DNA of 64,000 nucleotides, taken from contig JADIYM010000013.1 of NCBI GenBank assembly GCA_016705245.1, positions 1-64,000 on the forward strand, in the 5' to 3' direction. Each line of letters starts with the position of its first letter. Positions within the stretch are counted from its first letter, which is position 1. This stretch comes from Blastocatellia bacterium (lineage in GTDB: Bacteria; Acidobacteriota; Blastocatellia; UBA7656; JADIYM01). Below, in pieces: positions 18,724-26,624 of this stretch. A program made the position numbers and the translations under genes. A model generated the notes under the pieces. It saw nothing but the letters and a program-made list of their open reading frames with translations, did not search any database and had not been told where the DNA came from.

Positions 18724-19665
18724 TCATGACAGGCCCGTCGACGTCGCTGCAACAGAGCACTGCGAAGTCACGGTCTCAGCCAGTCCCTCCCTGAGCTCCG
18801 TCGCCGGCCGAAATCCGACCGCCTCGAAGAGCCGCGTTCCGTCGAGACACGAACGGCGTGCGTCGTTGGGCCGCGACGGTCTGTACCGCGGCGTCGGAAG
18901 TACGACTCCCAGGGCCTCGGCGACACTCGCCGAGAGCTCGAGAATCGATGTCTCCATTCCCGTGCCGACATTGAACGTGCCGGTCATCCTCGACTCGACG
19001 ACCGCAGCCACGGCCACGGCAGCGTCCCGAACCGACACGAAATCCCTCGTCTGGTTTCCGGAGCCATCGATGAGCGGTGACTCGCCACACGAAATGCGCT
19101 CGACGAATGCGTGTACCGCAGACTCGCACTCCGATGTCGAGCCCGGTCCATAAAGGTTCGCGAAGCGCAGTATTGTGGTCGCCATATGCTGGTCGCGACA
19201 CGACTCTTGCAGGAACTCCTCGACGGCGAGTTTCGCCGCACCGTTGGGCGTCAGCGGTTGCATCGGATGCGACTCGTCGGCGATCTCTCCGCACAGCTCG
19301 CCATAAACCGCGGCACTCGACGCAACGACGACGTGCGAAATTCCCGCCACCTTGGCGGCCGTCACGACGGACTGCGATCCCGAGACATTGACCTCGAAGG
19401 CTGATGCATCGACGTGGCTCTCGCGTACCCCAAAGTGCCGCGCCGCCAGGTGAACGAGCGTATCGGGACGACACTCTTCAAGATGTCGCTCGAGTCGCAC
19501 GACGTCTCGCACGTCGGCTTCGATGAACGGAATTCGCGCCGCGACGCGCTCTCGCCTTCCGGACGAGAGATCGTCGAGAACGACCGGCTCGTGTCCCGCC
19601 TCTTCGAGCATTTCCACGACGTGCGATCCGAGAAATCCCGCGCCGCCGGTCACGAGCACTCTCAT
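18724..19665 (-). CDS. NAD-dependent nucleotide-sugar epimerase/dehydratase (GalE-like)
   Basis: This 313-residue extended SDR has the NAD motif VTGGAGFLGSHV, VVASSAAVYGE and LRFANLYGPG. The catalytic YxxxK is altered: residues 141-145 read NGAAK, with Asn (AAC, 19245-19243) where nearly all family members have Tyr (TAC). The lysine is kept. This is either a one-base error or an inactivated or altered enzyme. The ATG overlaps the UDP-xylose synthase stop as ATGA. The substrate is probably a UDP-sugar; similarity to UDP-glucose 4-epimerases is general. Confidence 0.85.
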   Translation of the reverse strand: MRVLVTGGAGFLGSHVVEMLEEAGHEPVVLDDLSSGRRERVAARIPFIEADVRDVVRLERHLEECRPDTLVHLAARHFGVRESHVDASAFEVNVSGSQSVVTAAKVAGISHVVVASSAAVYGELCGEIADESHPMQPLTPNGAAKLAVEEFLQESCRDQHMATTILRFANLYGPGSTSECESAVHAFVERISCGESPLIDGSGNQTRDFVSVRDAAVAVAAVVESRMTGTFNVGTGMETSILELSASVAEALGVVLPTPRYRPSRPNDARRSCLDGTRLFEAVGFRPATELREGLAETVTSQCSVAATSTGLS

Positions 19666-20591
19666 GCAACCACCGTCCGAAAGTACTCGACCGTGCGTGC
19701 AAGCCCTTCGCGCACCGGAAGCGTCGGAACCCAGTCGAGTCGCTCACGGGCGAGCGTGATATCGGGCCGGCGTTGACGCGGATCATCCTGTGGAAGCGGT
19801 CGGTGCTCGATTGCCGACGACGAACCGGTCAACTCGAGGATCATCGCAGCCAACTCGAGCATCGTGTACTCCTCCGGATTACCGAGATTCACGGGTCCGG
19901 TGAAGTCCTCCGTCTGCATTGCCCGAATCATCCCGTCAACAAGATCCGACACGAAGCAGAACGACCGCGTCTGCGTGCCGTCGCCATAAACCGTCAGCGA
20001 TTCGCCGCGCAGTGCCTGCACGATGAAATTCGAGACGACGCGTCCGTCGGTTTCCGCCATCCGCGGACCGTAAGTATTGAAGATCCGCACCACCCGAATA
20101 TCCACGCCGTTCTGCGTGTGATAGCTGAACATCAGCGTCTCGGCAACGCGCTTCCCCTCATCGTAATTCGCCCGAGGTCCGATCGGGTTGACGTGTCCCC
20201 AATACGATTCCGGCTGCGGATGCACCTCGGGGTCACCGTAGACTTCCGACGTCGAAGCCTGGAGGATTCGAGCCCGGACTCGCTTCGCCAGGCCGAGCAT
20301 GTTCAAAGTGCCGACGACATTCGTCTTGATGGTCTTGACGGGATTGTACTGATAGTGAACCGGCGAAGCCGGACACGCAAGATTGTAGATTTGGTCGACC
20401 TCGAGCAGGATCGGCTCGACGACATCGTGACGGATCAGCTCGAACTGCGGATTCCCAGTCAAATGGGCGATGTTCCGCTTCGAACCCGTGTAGAAATTGT
20501 CGAGGCAGATGACCTCGTGTCCATCGCCCACGAGGCGGTCGCACAGGTGCGACCCGATGAATCCTGCTCCGCCCGTGACGAGAATTTTCAT
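19662..20591 (-). CDS. uxs: UDP-glucuronate decarboxylase (UDP-xylose synthase)
   Basis: This 309-residue extended SDR closely follows the UXS pattern: ILVTGGAGFIGSHLCDRL, YNLACPASPVHYQYNPVKTI, QASTSEVYGDPEVHPQ, RANYDEGKRVAETL with intact YxxxK, and RIFNTYGPRM. It converts UDP-glucuronate to UDP-xylose, so with Ugd it supplies a pentose donor to the locus. The ATG at 20591 (MKILVTGG) was chosen over one nine codons upstream. It is the first gene of the minus-strand locus, facing the divergent AT-hook gene across 346 bases. Confidence 0.93.
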   Translation of the reverse strand: MKILVTGGAGFIGSHLCDRLVGDGHEVICLDNFYTGSKRNIAHLTGNPQFELIRHDVVEPILLEVDQIYNLACPASPVHYQYNPVKTIKTNVVGTLNMLGLAKRVRARILQASTSEVYGDPEVHPQPESYWGHVNPIGPRANYDEGKRVAETLMFSYHTQNGVDIRVVRIFNTYGPRMAETDGRVVSNFIVQALRGESLTVYGDGTQTRSFCFVSDLVDGMIRAMQTEDFTGPVNLGNPEEYTMLELAAMILELTGSSSAIEHRPLPQDDPRQRRPDITLARERLDWVPTLPVREGLARTVEYFRTVVA

Positions 20592-20937
20592 ACTCGAGAG
20601 TACCGGCACACCGACCACAATCAGAGGCCTGGCGACTCCTCCACCCGGAGCGATCGCGAGGTCTTCCCAGCATCCGACGAACCGCAGACTGTACCAGAGG
20701 GTCCGGGGGTGTCAAGTTCAAGGCCCGACACCGACCGCACCTCAAGAGAGGGGTCGAAACCCGCGCATCTTATCGCCGCGGAGTGATTTATCCACTTCTG
20801 CACAATATATTTCTCTTTACCTTGCGTTAGCTGTACGGTATTTTCGCGGCGGTCGGTTGTTTTTGCACTTCCCGGTTGTTGGTGCGGATTCCAACCGTCG
20901 AACATTATTTTTTCATTTTGAGGGGGACGACAATCCG
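20592..20937. other. divergent intergenic region before exopolysaccharide locus and AT-hook gene
   Basis: This 346-base spacer contains the start regions of the leftward sugar-nucleotide genes and the rightward AT-hook gene. Its right two thirds (about 20780-20935) are clearly AT-richer than the surroundings, with TATATTTC and ATTATTTTTTCATTTTG runs, as expected for promoters or for binding of an AT-hook protein. A strong ribosome site (GAGGGGGACG) ends about 7 bases before the AT-hook ATG. I could not identify a convincing -35/-10 pair. Confidence 0.5.
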
Positions 20938-21264
20938 ATGGCACGAACAAAAAAAGACCCTGCTGATGCCGTGGCGGCACTCCTGGACTCGGTGTCGGCT
21001 ACGTCACCGGGCCGCCGAGGACGTCCGAAGGGATCGAAGAACAAGCCGAAGGCGGCGGCAGCTCCGGCCAAAACGGTGAGTCGCCGTGGTCGCCCGAAGG
21101 GCAGCAAGAACAAGCGATCTGCGGTGAAGGCTCCTGCAAAGCGTGCTGCCGCTGTTGCGCCGGCACCGAAGGCCGCTGTCGCGATTAAGCCGGTCGTGCG
21201 CCGCCGTCGCCGCCGCGCTGCAAAGGCGCCGGTTGTGCAGACGCTCAGCCAGCGGGTCGACTAG
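20938..21264 (+). CDS. AT-hook / Lys-Arg-Ala-rich DNA-binding protein
   Basis: This 108-residue basic protein begins MARTKKDPADAVAALL. It has two nearly identical AT-hook-like units RRGRPKGSKNK (about residues 24-34 and 47-57) and a lysine/arginine/alanine tail resembling histone H1-like bacterial proteins. It should bind the minor groove of AT-rich DNA and may act as a nucleoid protein or regulator. The frame ends in TAG at 21262-21264 but continues in phase for 28 more codons (21265-21348) as a leucine-rich coiled coil (MIAELGKLRAEVGQLEKL), so the intact protein may be 136 residues with an oligomerisation helix. The ribosome site GAGGGGG supports the start. Confidence 0.75.
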   Translation: MARTKKDPADAVAALLDSVSATSPGRRGRPKGSKNKPKAAAAPAKTVSRRGRPKGSKNKRSAVKAPAKRAAAVAPAPKAAVAIKPVVRRRRRRAAKAPVVQTLSQRVD

Positions 21265-21364
21265 ATGATCGCCGAGCTCGGGAAGTTGCGAGCCGAAGTG
21301 GGGCAGCTCGAGAAGCTGCGCGATGTGCTGAAGGCCATCAACGGGTAACAGGAAATTCTGTGCC

Positions 21365-21493
21365 TCTGCGCGAAGCGCCTTGGAGTGCGGCGCGAAGCGC
21401 CGCTTTGGATAGTTTTTCAATGACAGGCGTTTCGAGGTTTGCACCGAAGGATCCAAGGCAGCGCTTCGCGCCGCACCCGGCGCTTCGCGCAGA
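21365..21493. repeat. large imperfect palindrome, 46/43-base arms
   Basis: The left arm 21365-21410 starts TCTGCGCGAAGCGCC and the right arm 21451-21493 ends GGCGCTTCGCGCAGA. Apart from a three-base length difference and about two mismatches the arms are reverse complements over their full length, separated by 40 bases. Each arm itself holds repeated GCGCGAAGCGC units, and another copy (GCGCTTCGCGC) follows at 21500-21510. The element lies between the AT-hook gene and the C26 peptidase and could fold into a very stable hairpin ending the upstream transcript. No T-run follows, so a simple intrinsic terminator is not shown. Confidence 0.8.
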
Positions 21494-21535
21494 AATGAGG
21501 CGCTTCGCGCATTGCTCGACGAGCTCGAGAAGCAC

Positions 21536-22265
21536 ATGAGTCAGAATCCACATCGACCGTTGATCGGAATCTCGATGCGCTACGATTGGCGCCAGGAGTT
21601 CTTCTACCTCCGCCAGACGTACGCCGAGGCCATTTACGGTGCCGGCGGATTGCCGATCTATATTCCGCTCTTTCCCGACGACGAGTTTTGCGACCGCTGT
21701 GCGATCGACTCGACGGCGTCGTGCTCGCCGGGAGTAACAGCGACGTCGATCCGCTCCGATATGGCGCCGACCCGCTGCCGAAACTTGGCGACGTGTTACC
21801 GCGGCGCGACGAAACCGACGCGCGTCTCATCGATCTCGCGGAGGCGTCGCGCATCCCGTTGCTCGGCATCTGTTACGGGATGCAGGCGCTCAACGTGCGG
21901 CGCGGCGGGACGCTCATCCAGGACATCGAGTCGCAGGTCGACTCGCCCGTCAAGCACCAGCAGGGCGATGTCTTCGTCCGGCATTGCCACAAGATCGACA
22001 TTCTCGCCGGTACGCTCGTCTCGGAGCTCGCAGGTGGAACGACGACCACGGTCAACAGCCATCATCACCAGGCCATCGAGCGGCTCGGGACGAACCTGAC
22101 ACCGGTGGCATGGGCTTCTGACGGAATCATCGAGGCCGTCGTCGACGATACGAGCGACAGCTGGGTCCTCGGCGTTCAGTGGCACCTGAGGTAGGTTGGG
22201 TGGATGATCCGCTGTCGCGCGCGATTTTCTCTTCGTTTATCGAGGCGGTCGAGCAGCGAGACTGA
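21536..22265 (+). CDS. peptidase C26 / class I glutamine amidotransferase-like hydrolase, two frameshifts
   Basis: The protein starts RPLIGISMRYDWRQEFFYLR, changes frame at about 21690-21712 (one base missing), and continues LDGVVLAGSNSDVDPLRYG and the nucleophile elbow PLLGICYGMQALNV. A second missing base in CACC at 22183-22186 destroys the His-Glu end: the frame stops as VQWHLR, but adding one C gives VQWHPEVGWVDDPLSRAIFS and a natural end at TGA 22263-22265. The corrected length is 244 codons. The family (PuuD-like gamma-glutamyl hydrolases) cleaves gamma-glutamyl amides. The triad Cys-His-Glu is complete only after correction. Confidence 0.82.
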
Positions 22266-22306
22266 TACATTGCCTGGAAGAAAACCCGGGCGAACGGAAC
22301 GACACG

Positions 22307-23068
22307 ATGATTTCACTGGCGGACAAGGTTGCACTCATCACGGGTGCCTCGAGGGGAATCGGCGCAGCAACGGCGCGACTCTTCGCGCAGGCCGGGGCGC
22401 GTGGAATCGTCATCAACTACCACGCAAATCGCGATGCCGCCGAGGCGGTGCGGGAGGACTGCATCGCATTCGGTGCGGATGCGATCGTCGTTCGAGCGGA
22501 TGTCGCGAAGGTATCGAGCGTGCGCGCGATGGTGGGAAAGACCGTTTCTCGATACGGACGCCTCGACATCGTCGTCGCCAACGCCGGGATCTGGAAGGGA
22601 GCGCCGATCGAGGAGATGTCGGAGGCGCAATGGGACGAGACGATCGACACTAACCTCAAGTCCGTTTATGCGACGTGTAGTGCCGCCGCGGCCCACATGC
22701 TTTCGCAGGGCAGCGGTCGAATCATCACGGTCAGCTCGACGGCCGGACAGCGTGGCGAGGCCTTCCACTCGCATTACGCGGCATCCAAGGGCGGAATTAT
22801 CAGTCTGACGAAAGCACTGGCCGCCGAGCTTGGACCGCGCGGAATATTCGTCAACAGCGTCGCACCAGGTTGGGTTGATACGGACATGAGTGCGGAGCCG
22901 CTCGCCAGCCGGGCGGAACGCAGGAAAATAATGAGTCTCATTCCCCTGCAACGCGTTGCGACGGCCGAGGAAATTGCCGGCCCCATTCTGTTTCTCGCCT
23001 CGGATCTCTCTAACGGTATGACCGGAGAAATTCTCAACGTCAACTGCGGCTCGGTGCTCTGTGGCTAG
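22307..23068 (+). CDS. short-chain dehydrogenase/reductase (FabG-like)
   Basis: This 253-residue classical SDR has the cofactor motif TGASRGIGAATA, the structural NAG (VVANAGIW), the catalytic Ser (ITVSSTAG) and YAASKGG with Tyr and Lys intact. The C-terminal DLSNGMTGEILNVNCG is typical of 3-oxoacyl-ACP reductase-like members. It starts 41 bases after the peptidase and ends 39 bases before NamZ in the same direction, so these three are likely one transcript. The substrate is not predictable. Confidence 0.9.
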   Translation: MISLADKVALITGASRGIGAATARLFAQAGARGIVINYHANRDAAEAVREDCIAFGADAIVVRADVAKVSSVRAMVGKTVSRYGRLDIVVANAGIWKGAPIEEMSEAQWDETIDTNLKSVYATCSAAAAHMLSQGSGRIITVSSTAGQRGEAFHSHYAASKGGIISLTKALAAELGPRGIFVNSVAPGWVDTDMSAEPLASRAERRKIMSLIPLQRVATAEEIAGPILFLASDLSNGMTGEILNVNCGSVLCG

Positions 23069-23107
23069 CTGCATTGACGGTCGCCTGTCTCCGTCGAATT
23101 CCATCAC

Positions 23108-24280
23108 ATGGTAACCATCGGACTCGAAGCGCTCCTCGACTCGCGACGTGAATTGCTCAGAGGTCAGCGCATTGGCCTCGTCGTCAATCCGAGCTCCGTC
23201 GACCGCTCGTTTAGGCACGCCGTCGACCTGATGCACGCGTGCGACGACGTGCGTCTTGCGGCGTTGTTCGGTCCGCAGCACGGGATTCGCGGCGAGACGC
23301 AGGACAACATGATCGAATGGCAGGGGTTCCAGGACGCGCGGACCGGACTGCCGGTGTACAGCCTTTATGGCGACACGCGAATCCCCTATCCCGAGATGCT
23401 CGCAAACGTCGACACACTCGTGTTTGACATGCAGGACGTGGGGACGCGGATTTACACGTTCATCTACACGATGGCGCACTGCATGCAGGCGGCGGCCAGG
23501 GATGGAAAGAGGGTGGTCGTGCTCGATCGTCCGAATCCGATTAATGGGGTCGTGGTGGATGGGAACATGCTCGAGCCGGAGTACGCGTCGTTCGTCGGGC
23601 TGTATCCAATGCCGACGCGACACGGGATGACGGTTGGCGAGTTGGCGGGTCTGTTCAACGAGCATTTCGGGATTGGGTGCGATTTGACCGTCGTGCCGAT
23701 GGAGGGATGGCGGCGGCCGATGTGGTTCGACGAGACCGGGCAGCCGTGGATCTTGCCGTCGCCGAACATGCCGACGCTCGAGACGGCCGCGGTATTTCCG
23801 GGGATGGTTCACGTCGAAGGCACGATGGTTTCGGAAGGACGCGGAACGACAAGGCCGTTTGAATTGATCGGCGCGCCGCACGTGGATCCGTGGGCGCTCG
23901 TCGAATCGCTAGCGGGCGAGGACCTGCCCGGGTGCCGATTCCGGCCTTGTTATTTCCAGCCGACGTTCCAGAAACACGCGGGGGTGTTGTGCGGAGGGTT
24001 GCAGGTACACGTGACGGACCGCGATGCATTCAAGTCGGTGTTGACGGGGATCGCGGTGCTGCGGGCGATATACGGGCTCGATCCGGAGCATTTCGAGTGG
24101 AAGCAGCCGCCGTATGAATACGTGCACGACAAGTTGCCGTTTGACGTGATTGCCGGGTCGGCGAGCGTGCGCGAGCAGATTGTGTCGCAGGTGGGGCTGG
24201 GGGATATCGAGGCGTCGTGGGTGGAGGGGATATCGGAGTTCGAACGGCTTCGGAGTAGGTATCTGCTGTATCCGGAGTGA
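23108..24280 (+). CDS. namZ: exo-beta-N-acetylmuramidase NamZ (DUF1343, GH171)
   Basis: This 390-residue protein matches the DUF1343 family over its length: IGLVVNPSSVDRSFRHAVDL, ALFGPQHGIRGETQ, DTLVFDMQDVGTRIYTFIYT, VLDRPNPINGVVVDG, and the C-terminal WVEGISEFERLRSRYLLYP. Characterised members release MurNAc from non-reducing ends of peptidoglycan fragments and so recycle cell wall. No clear signal peptide is present. It is located after the SDR and a gamma-glutamyl hydrolase-like peptidase, so the three may handle murein fragments together; that grouping is an inference. Confidence 0.9.
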   Translation: MVTIGLEALLDSRRELLRGQRIGLVVNPSSVDRSFRHAVDLMHACDDVRLAALFGPQHGIRGETQDNMIEWQGFQDARTGLPVYSLYGDTRIPYPEMLANVDTLVFDMQDVGTRIYTFIYTMAHCMQAAARDGKRVVVLDRPNPINGVVVDGNMLEPEYASFVGLYPMPTRHGMTVGELAGLFNEHFGIGCDLTVVPMEGWRRPMWFDETGQPWILPSPNMPTLETAAVFPGMVHVEGTMVSEGRGTTRPFELIGAPHVDPWALVESLAGEDLPGCRFRPCYFQPTFQKHAGVLCGGLQVHVTDRDAFKSVLTGIAVLRAIYGLDPEHFEWKQPPYEYVHDKLPFDVIAGSASVREQIVSQVGLGDIEASWVEGISEFERLRSRYLLYPE

Positions 24281-25045
24281 TGGCCGCCAAACCCCGAATC
24301 GTTTGACCCAGAACCCCGAGCGCAGCGAGGGGCTGACGTCGGGAGCTTGATGCACAGTGTCAACGCGGCTTGCCTGTAGCTGGCCAGGTTGTCGGTGGTC
24401 AGGTTGTCGGTTGCCAGTGCAGTGGTCGACGCTCGGTGCAGTTGGTGAGATCGGAGGCTTCAGTCGGCCCCTCGCTGCGCTCGGGGTTCTGGGCCAATCG
24501 GGGTTCTGCTTGACGTGCCGCCAAACCCCGACTCGTTTGACCCAGAACCCCAGGCAAGGCACGTCGGGAGCTTGATGCAGTGTCAACGCGGTGTGCGAGG
24601 GGGGTCGTGGTCGGGGTCGGGGACGGGGGTGAGGTGGTCGGTGGATGGTGAGGGTGGGAGGCTGCGGTCGGCCCCTCGCTGCGCTCGGGGTTCTGGGTCA
24701 AACGGGGTCCTGCCCGACGGTGCTTAGGCACCAGACTCGTTTGACCGACGTCGGCATCGTGTGGGCGGAGTCAACGCAGCGTGCGGGTGACGGCCGATGA
24801 CCGTTGAGCGTGCCGGTAACTCATGTATCCTCGCGTGCCTCGACACCTCCGAGAACCTCCGTCACGGTTGAGCAGACTGCCTTCCGGTTCTTGGAAGTCG
24901 ATCATCTTCACAGGCGACCCCCGCTCGAGCAGTCTGGCGCTCCGCGTGTAGGCGGGGGAAATCGCTGAATCGGTATCGCGGATCTACTTTCACCCCCGCG
25001 GAATCCCACCCGCTTGCGCCTGCCTCCCGGCCTCGCGAATCTGAG
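24281..25045. repeat. intergenic repeat cluster A (REPIN-like inverted repeats)
   Basis: There is no gene here. A forward copy of the main repeat (core CCCCGAGCGCAGCGAGGGG) lies at about 24305-24335, a reverse copy at 24462-24494, a degenerate forward copy near 24540 (core changed to CCCCAGGCAAGGCA) and a reverse copy at 24667-24700. The bases next to the core also repeat: GAGCTTGATGCACAGTGTCA recurs in cluster B in inverted form, so the arms extend to about 70 bases. From about 24770 to 25045 I see no repeat and no coding signal; this stretch must hold the start signals of the deacetylase gene. Confidence 0.8.
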
Positions 25046-25999
25046 ATGAACTCCCGACAGCGCCTCATTTTTCAGTCATACAAGAGACTCTGGCGTTTGG
25101 CCCCGCCCGCGCTACACCCGCGGCCCGCCGGCGCTTCGGTCCTGCTTTACCACAACGTCGACGACGCTCCGTCGCCATACGTTCGACGACTTGGCGTGAC
25201 CATGACGACGGCTGAGTTCGAGGCGCACATCCGCTTCCTCGCGGAAACGCGCACGATCGTACCGTTCTCGAGGCTCGCCGAGCACCTCGACGACCCGAAG
25301 GCGATTGCGATCACCTTCGACGACGGCTACCGCACGATCCGGTCCGTGGCGCTTCCCATCCTCGAACGGTTCGGCGTTCCGTTCAAGGCTTACGTCCTGG
25401 CGCCTTCGGAATCCGGAAACGCCATCTGGCTCAATCAGCTCTCGTATCTGCTCGATACGTGCTCGTCGAGCGAGGTATCCAGACTTGCCAGATCGGCTAT
25501 CGGGTCTGACCTGCCGCCCGACTGGCGTGGCGACGTGACGCCTTTCGTCGAGCACTTCATCGAGACGCGCACACCGGCTGCCATCCGCGACGCCTTCGAA
25601 GGCCACCGGCACGAGGCGATGCCGGATCTGTATCTCAGCGATGAAGATATCCGGGCACTAGCTGAGCATCCGCTCGTCGAGCTCGGCTCACATACGCGCA
25701 ATCATTATCCGCTGCACCGGGTCTCGCACGAGACCGTCGAAGCCGAGGTCGTACTGGCGCACGAGGAACTCACGGAGCGATATGGTGAAGCAATCGACGG
25801 GTTCTGCTTGCCCTTCGGTTACCGGCACCATTTGACCGAGAACGTCGTGCGGTACATCCGGAAGGTCGATGAGTCAGTGGTTTCAGCTTACGGCGGGCGG
25901 ATGGGCGCTCACAGCGTGCACGGCGTTCCCGAGATCCGGCGAATTGGCGCCTGGGGCAACCTTGGAGTGCTCTGGCATCAATTGCGATACGAGCCGTAG
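25046..25999 (+). CDS. polysaccharide deacetylase family protein (NodB domain)
   Basis: In this 317-residue protein the NodB fold motifs are SVLLYHNVDD, motif 1 AIAITFDDGYRT with the catalytic and metal aspartates, and motif 2 ELGSHTRNHYPL with two metal-binding histidines. A helical insertion of about 90 residues separates them, and FCLPFGYRHH corresponds to motif 3. There is no secretion signal, so it may act on a cytoplasmic or membrane-facing N-acetyl sugar, or the signal may be missing from the chosen start. It is monocistronic, between two repeat clusters. Confidence 0.88.
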   Translation: MNSRQRLIFQSYKRLWRLAPPALHPRPAGASVLLYHNVDDAPSPYVRRLGVTMTTAEFEAHIRFLAETRTIVPFSRLAEHLDDPKAIAITFDDGYRTIRSVALPILERFGVPFKAYVLAPSESGNAIWLNQLSYLLDTCSSSEVSRLARSAIGSDLPPDWRGDVTPFVEHFIETRTPAAIRDAFEGHRHEAMPDLYLSDEDIRALAEHPLVELGSHTRNHYPLHRVSHETVEAEVVLAHEELTERYGEAIDGFCLPFGYRHHLTENVVRYIRKVDESVVSAYGGRMGAHSVHGVPEIRRIGAWGNLGVLWHQLRYEP

Positions 26000-26120
26000 G
26001 TCAGCGAATCAGTACGAACTGACTAGTCGGGTCGATGGTCCGCCGTAGACCCTTTGAAGCCCGAGCGCAGCGAGGGGCCGACGTCGGGAGGTAGTTGCAC
26101 GGAATGAACCGTCCGAACGT

Positions 26121-26147
26121 CAAAAGCCACCGACGAATCGGTGGCTT
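26121..26147 (-). terminator. intrinsic terminator of tRNA-Thr
   Basis: Reading on the minus strand downstream of the tRNA: a perfect 10-base-pair stem (AAGCCACCGA / TCGGTGGCTT, 26138-26147 with 26124-26133) with a four-base loop, followed by TTTTG. It lies 16 bases beyond the tRNA 3' end, consistent with a factor-independent terminator. Confidence 0.75.
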
Positions 26148-26162
26148 CCTGACACTCCTGAG

Positions 26163-26235
<73 letters not shown>

Positions 26236-26624
26236 GCGAGACCCGGGACTATACACACGGGCGAAAAATACTGTCAAGACAGCGGTCCGAGGACCGTCCA
26301 ATCCAGACTCGTTTGGCCCAGAACCCCGAGCGCAGCGAGGGGCCGACGGCAGCCTCACAGACTCTCAGCAGCACCAAGCGCTATCCACTGCGCCCGCCAC
26401 CGGCACACGGCGTTGACTCTGTTCATCAAGCCCCTTACGTCGGCCCCTCGCTGCGCTCGGGGTTCTGGGTCAAACGGGGTTCTGCTTGACGTGCCGCCAA
26501 ACCCCGACTCGTTTGACCCAGAACCCCGAGCGCAGCGAGGGGCCGACGCAGGGAGCTCGACGCACAGAGCCAACGCGGCTTGCCTGTGGCTGGCCAGGTA
26601 GTCGGTGGCCGGGCAGTCGGTGGG
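26236..26624. repeat. intergenic repeat cluster B
   Basis: Gene-free. Forward copies of the main repeat lie at about 26315-26349 and 26514-26549, and a reverse copy at 26439-26475. A further forward copy without its 5' edge lies at 26050-26080, on the other side of the tRNA. The forward/reverse pair encloses about 90 bases that include an inverted version of a sequence also found next to the core in cluster A (GTCAACGC and GCTTGATG elements). Each copy ends in GACCCAGAA or GGCCCAGAA preceded by TCGTTT. Confidence 0.8.

Noticed and set aside
24281..25045. Possible CRISPR array because of the repeated 30-base units
   Set aside because: The units alternate in orientation, spacing varies widely and no cas genes are present.
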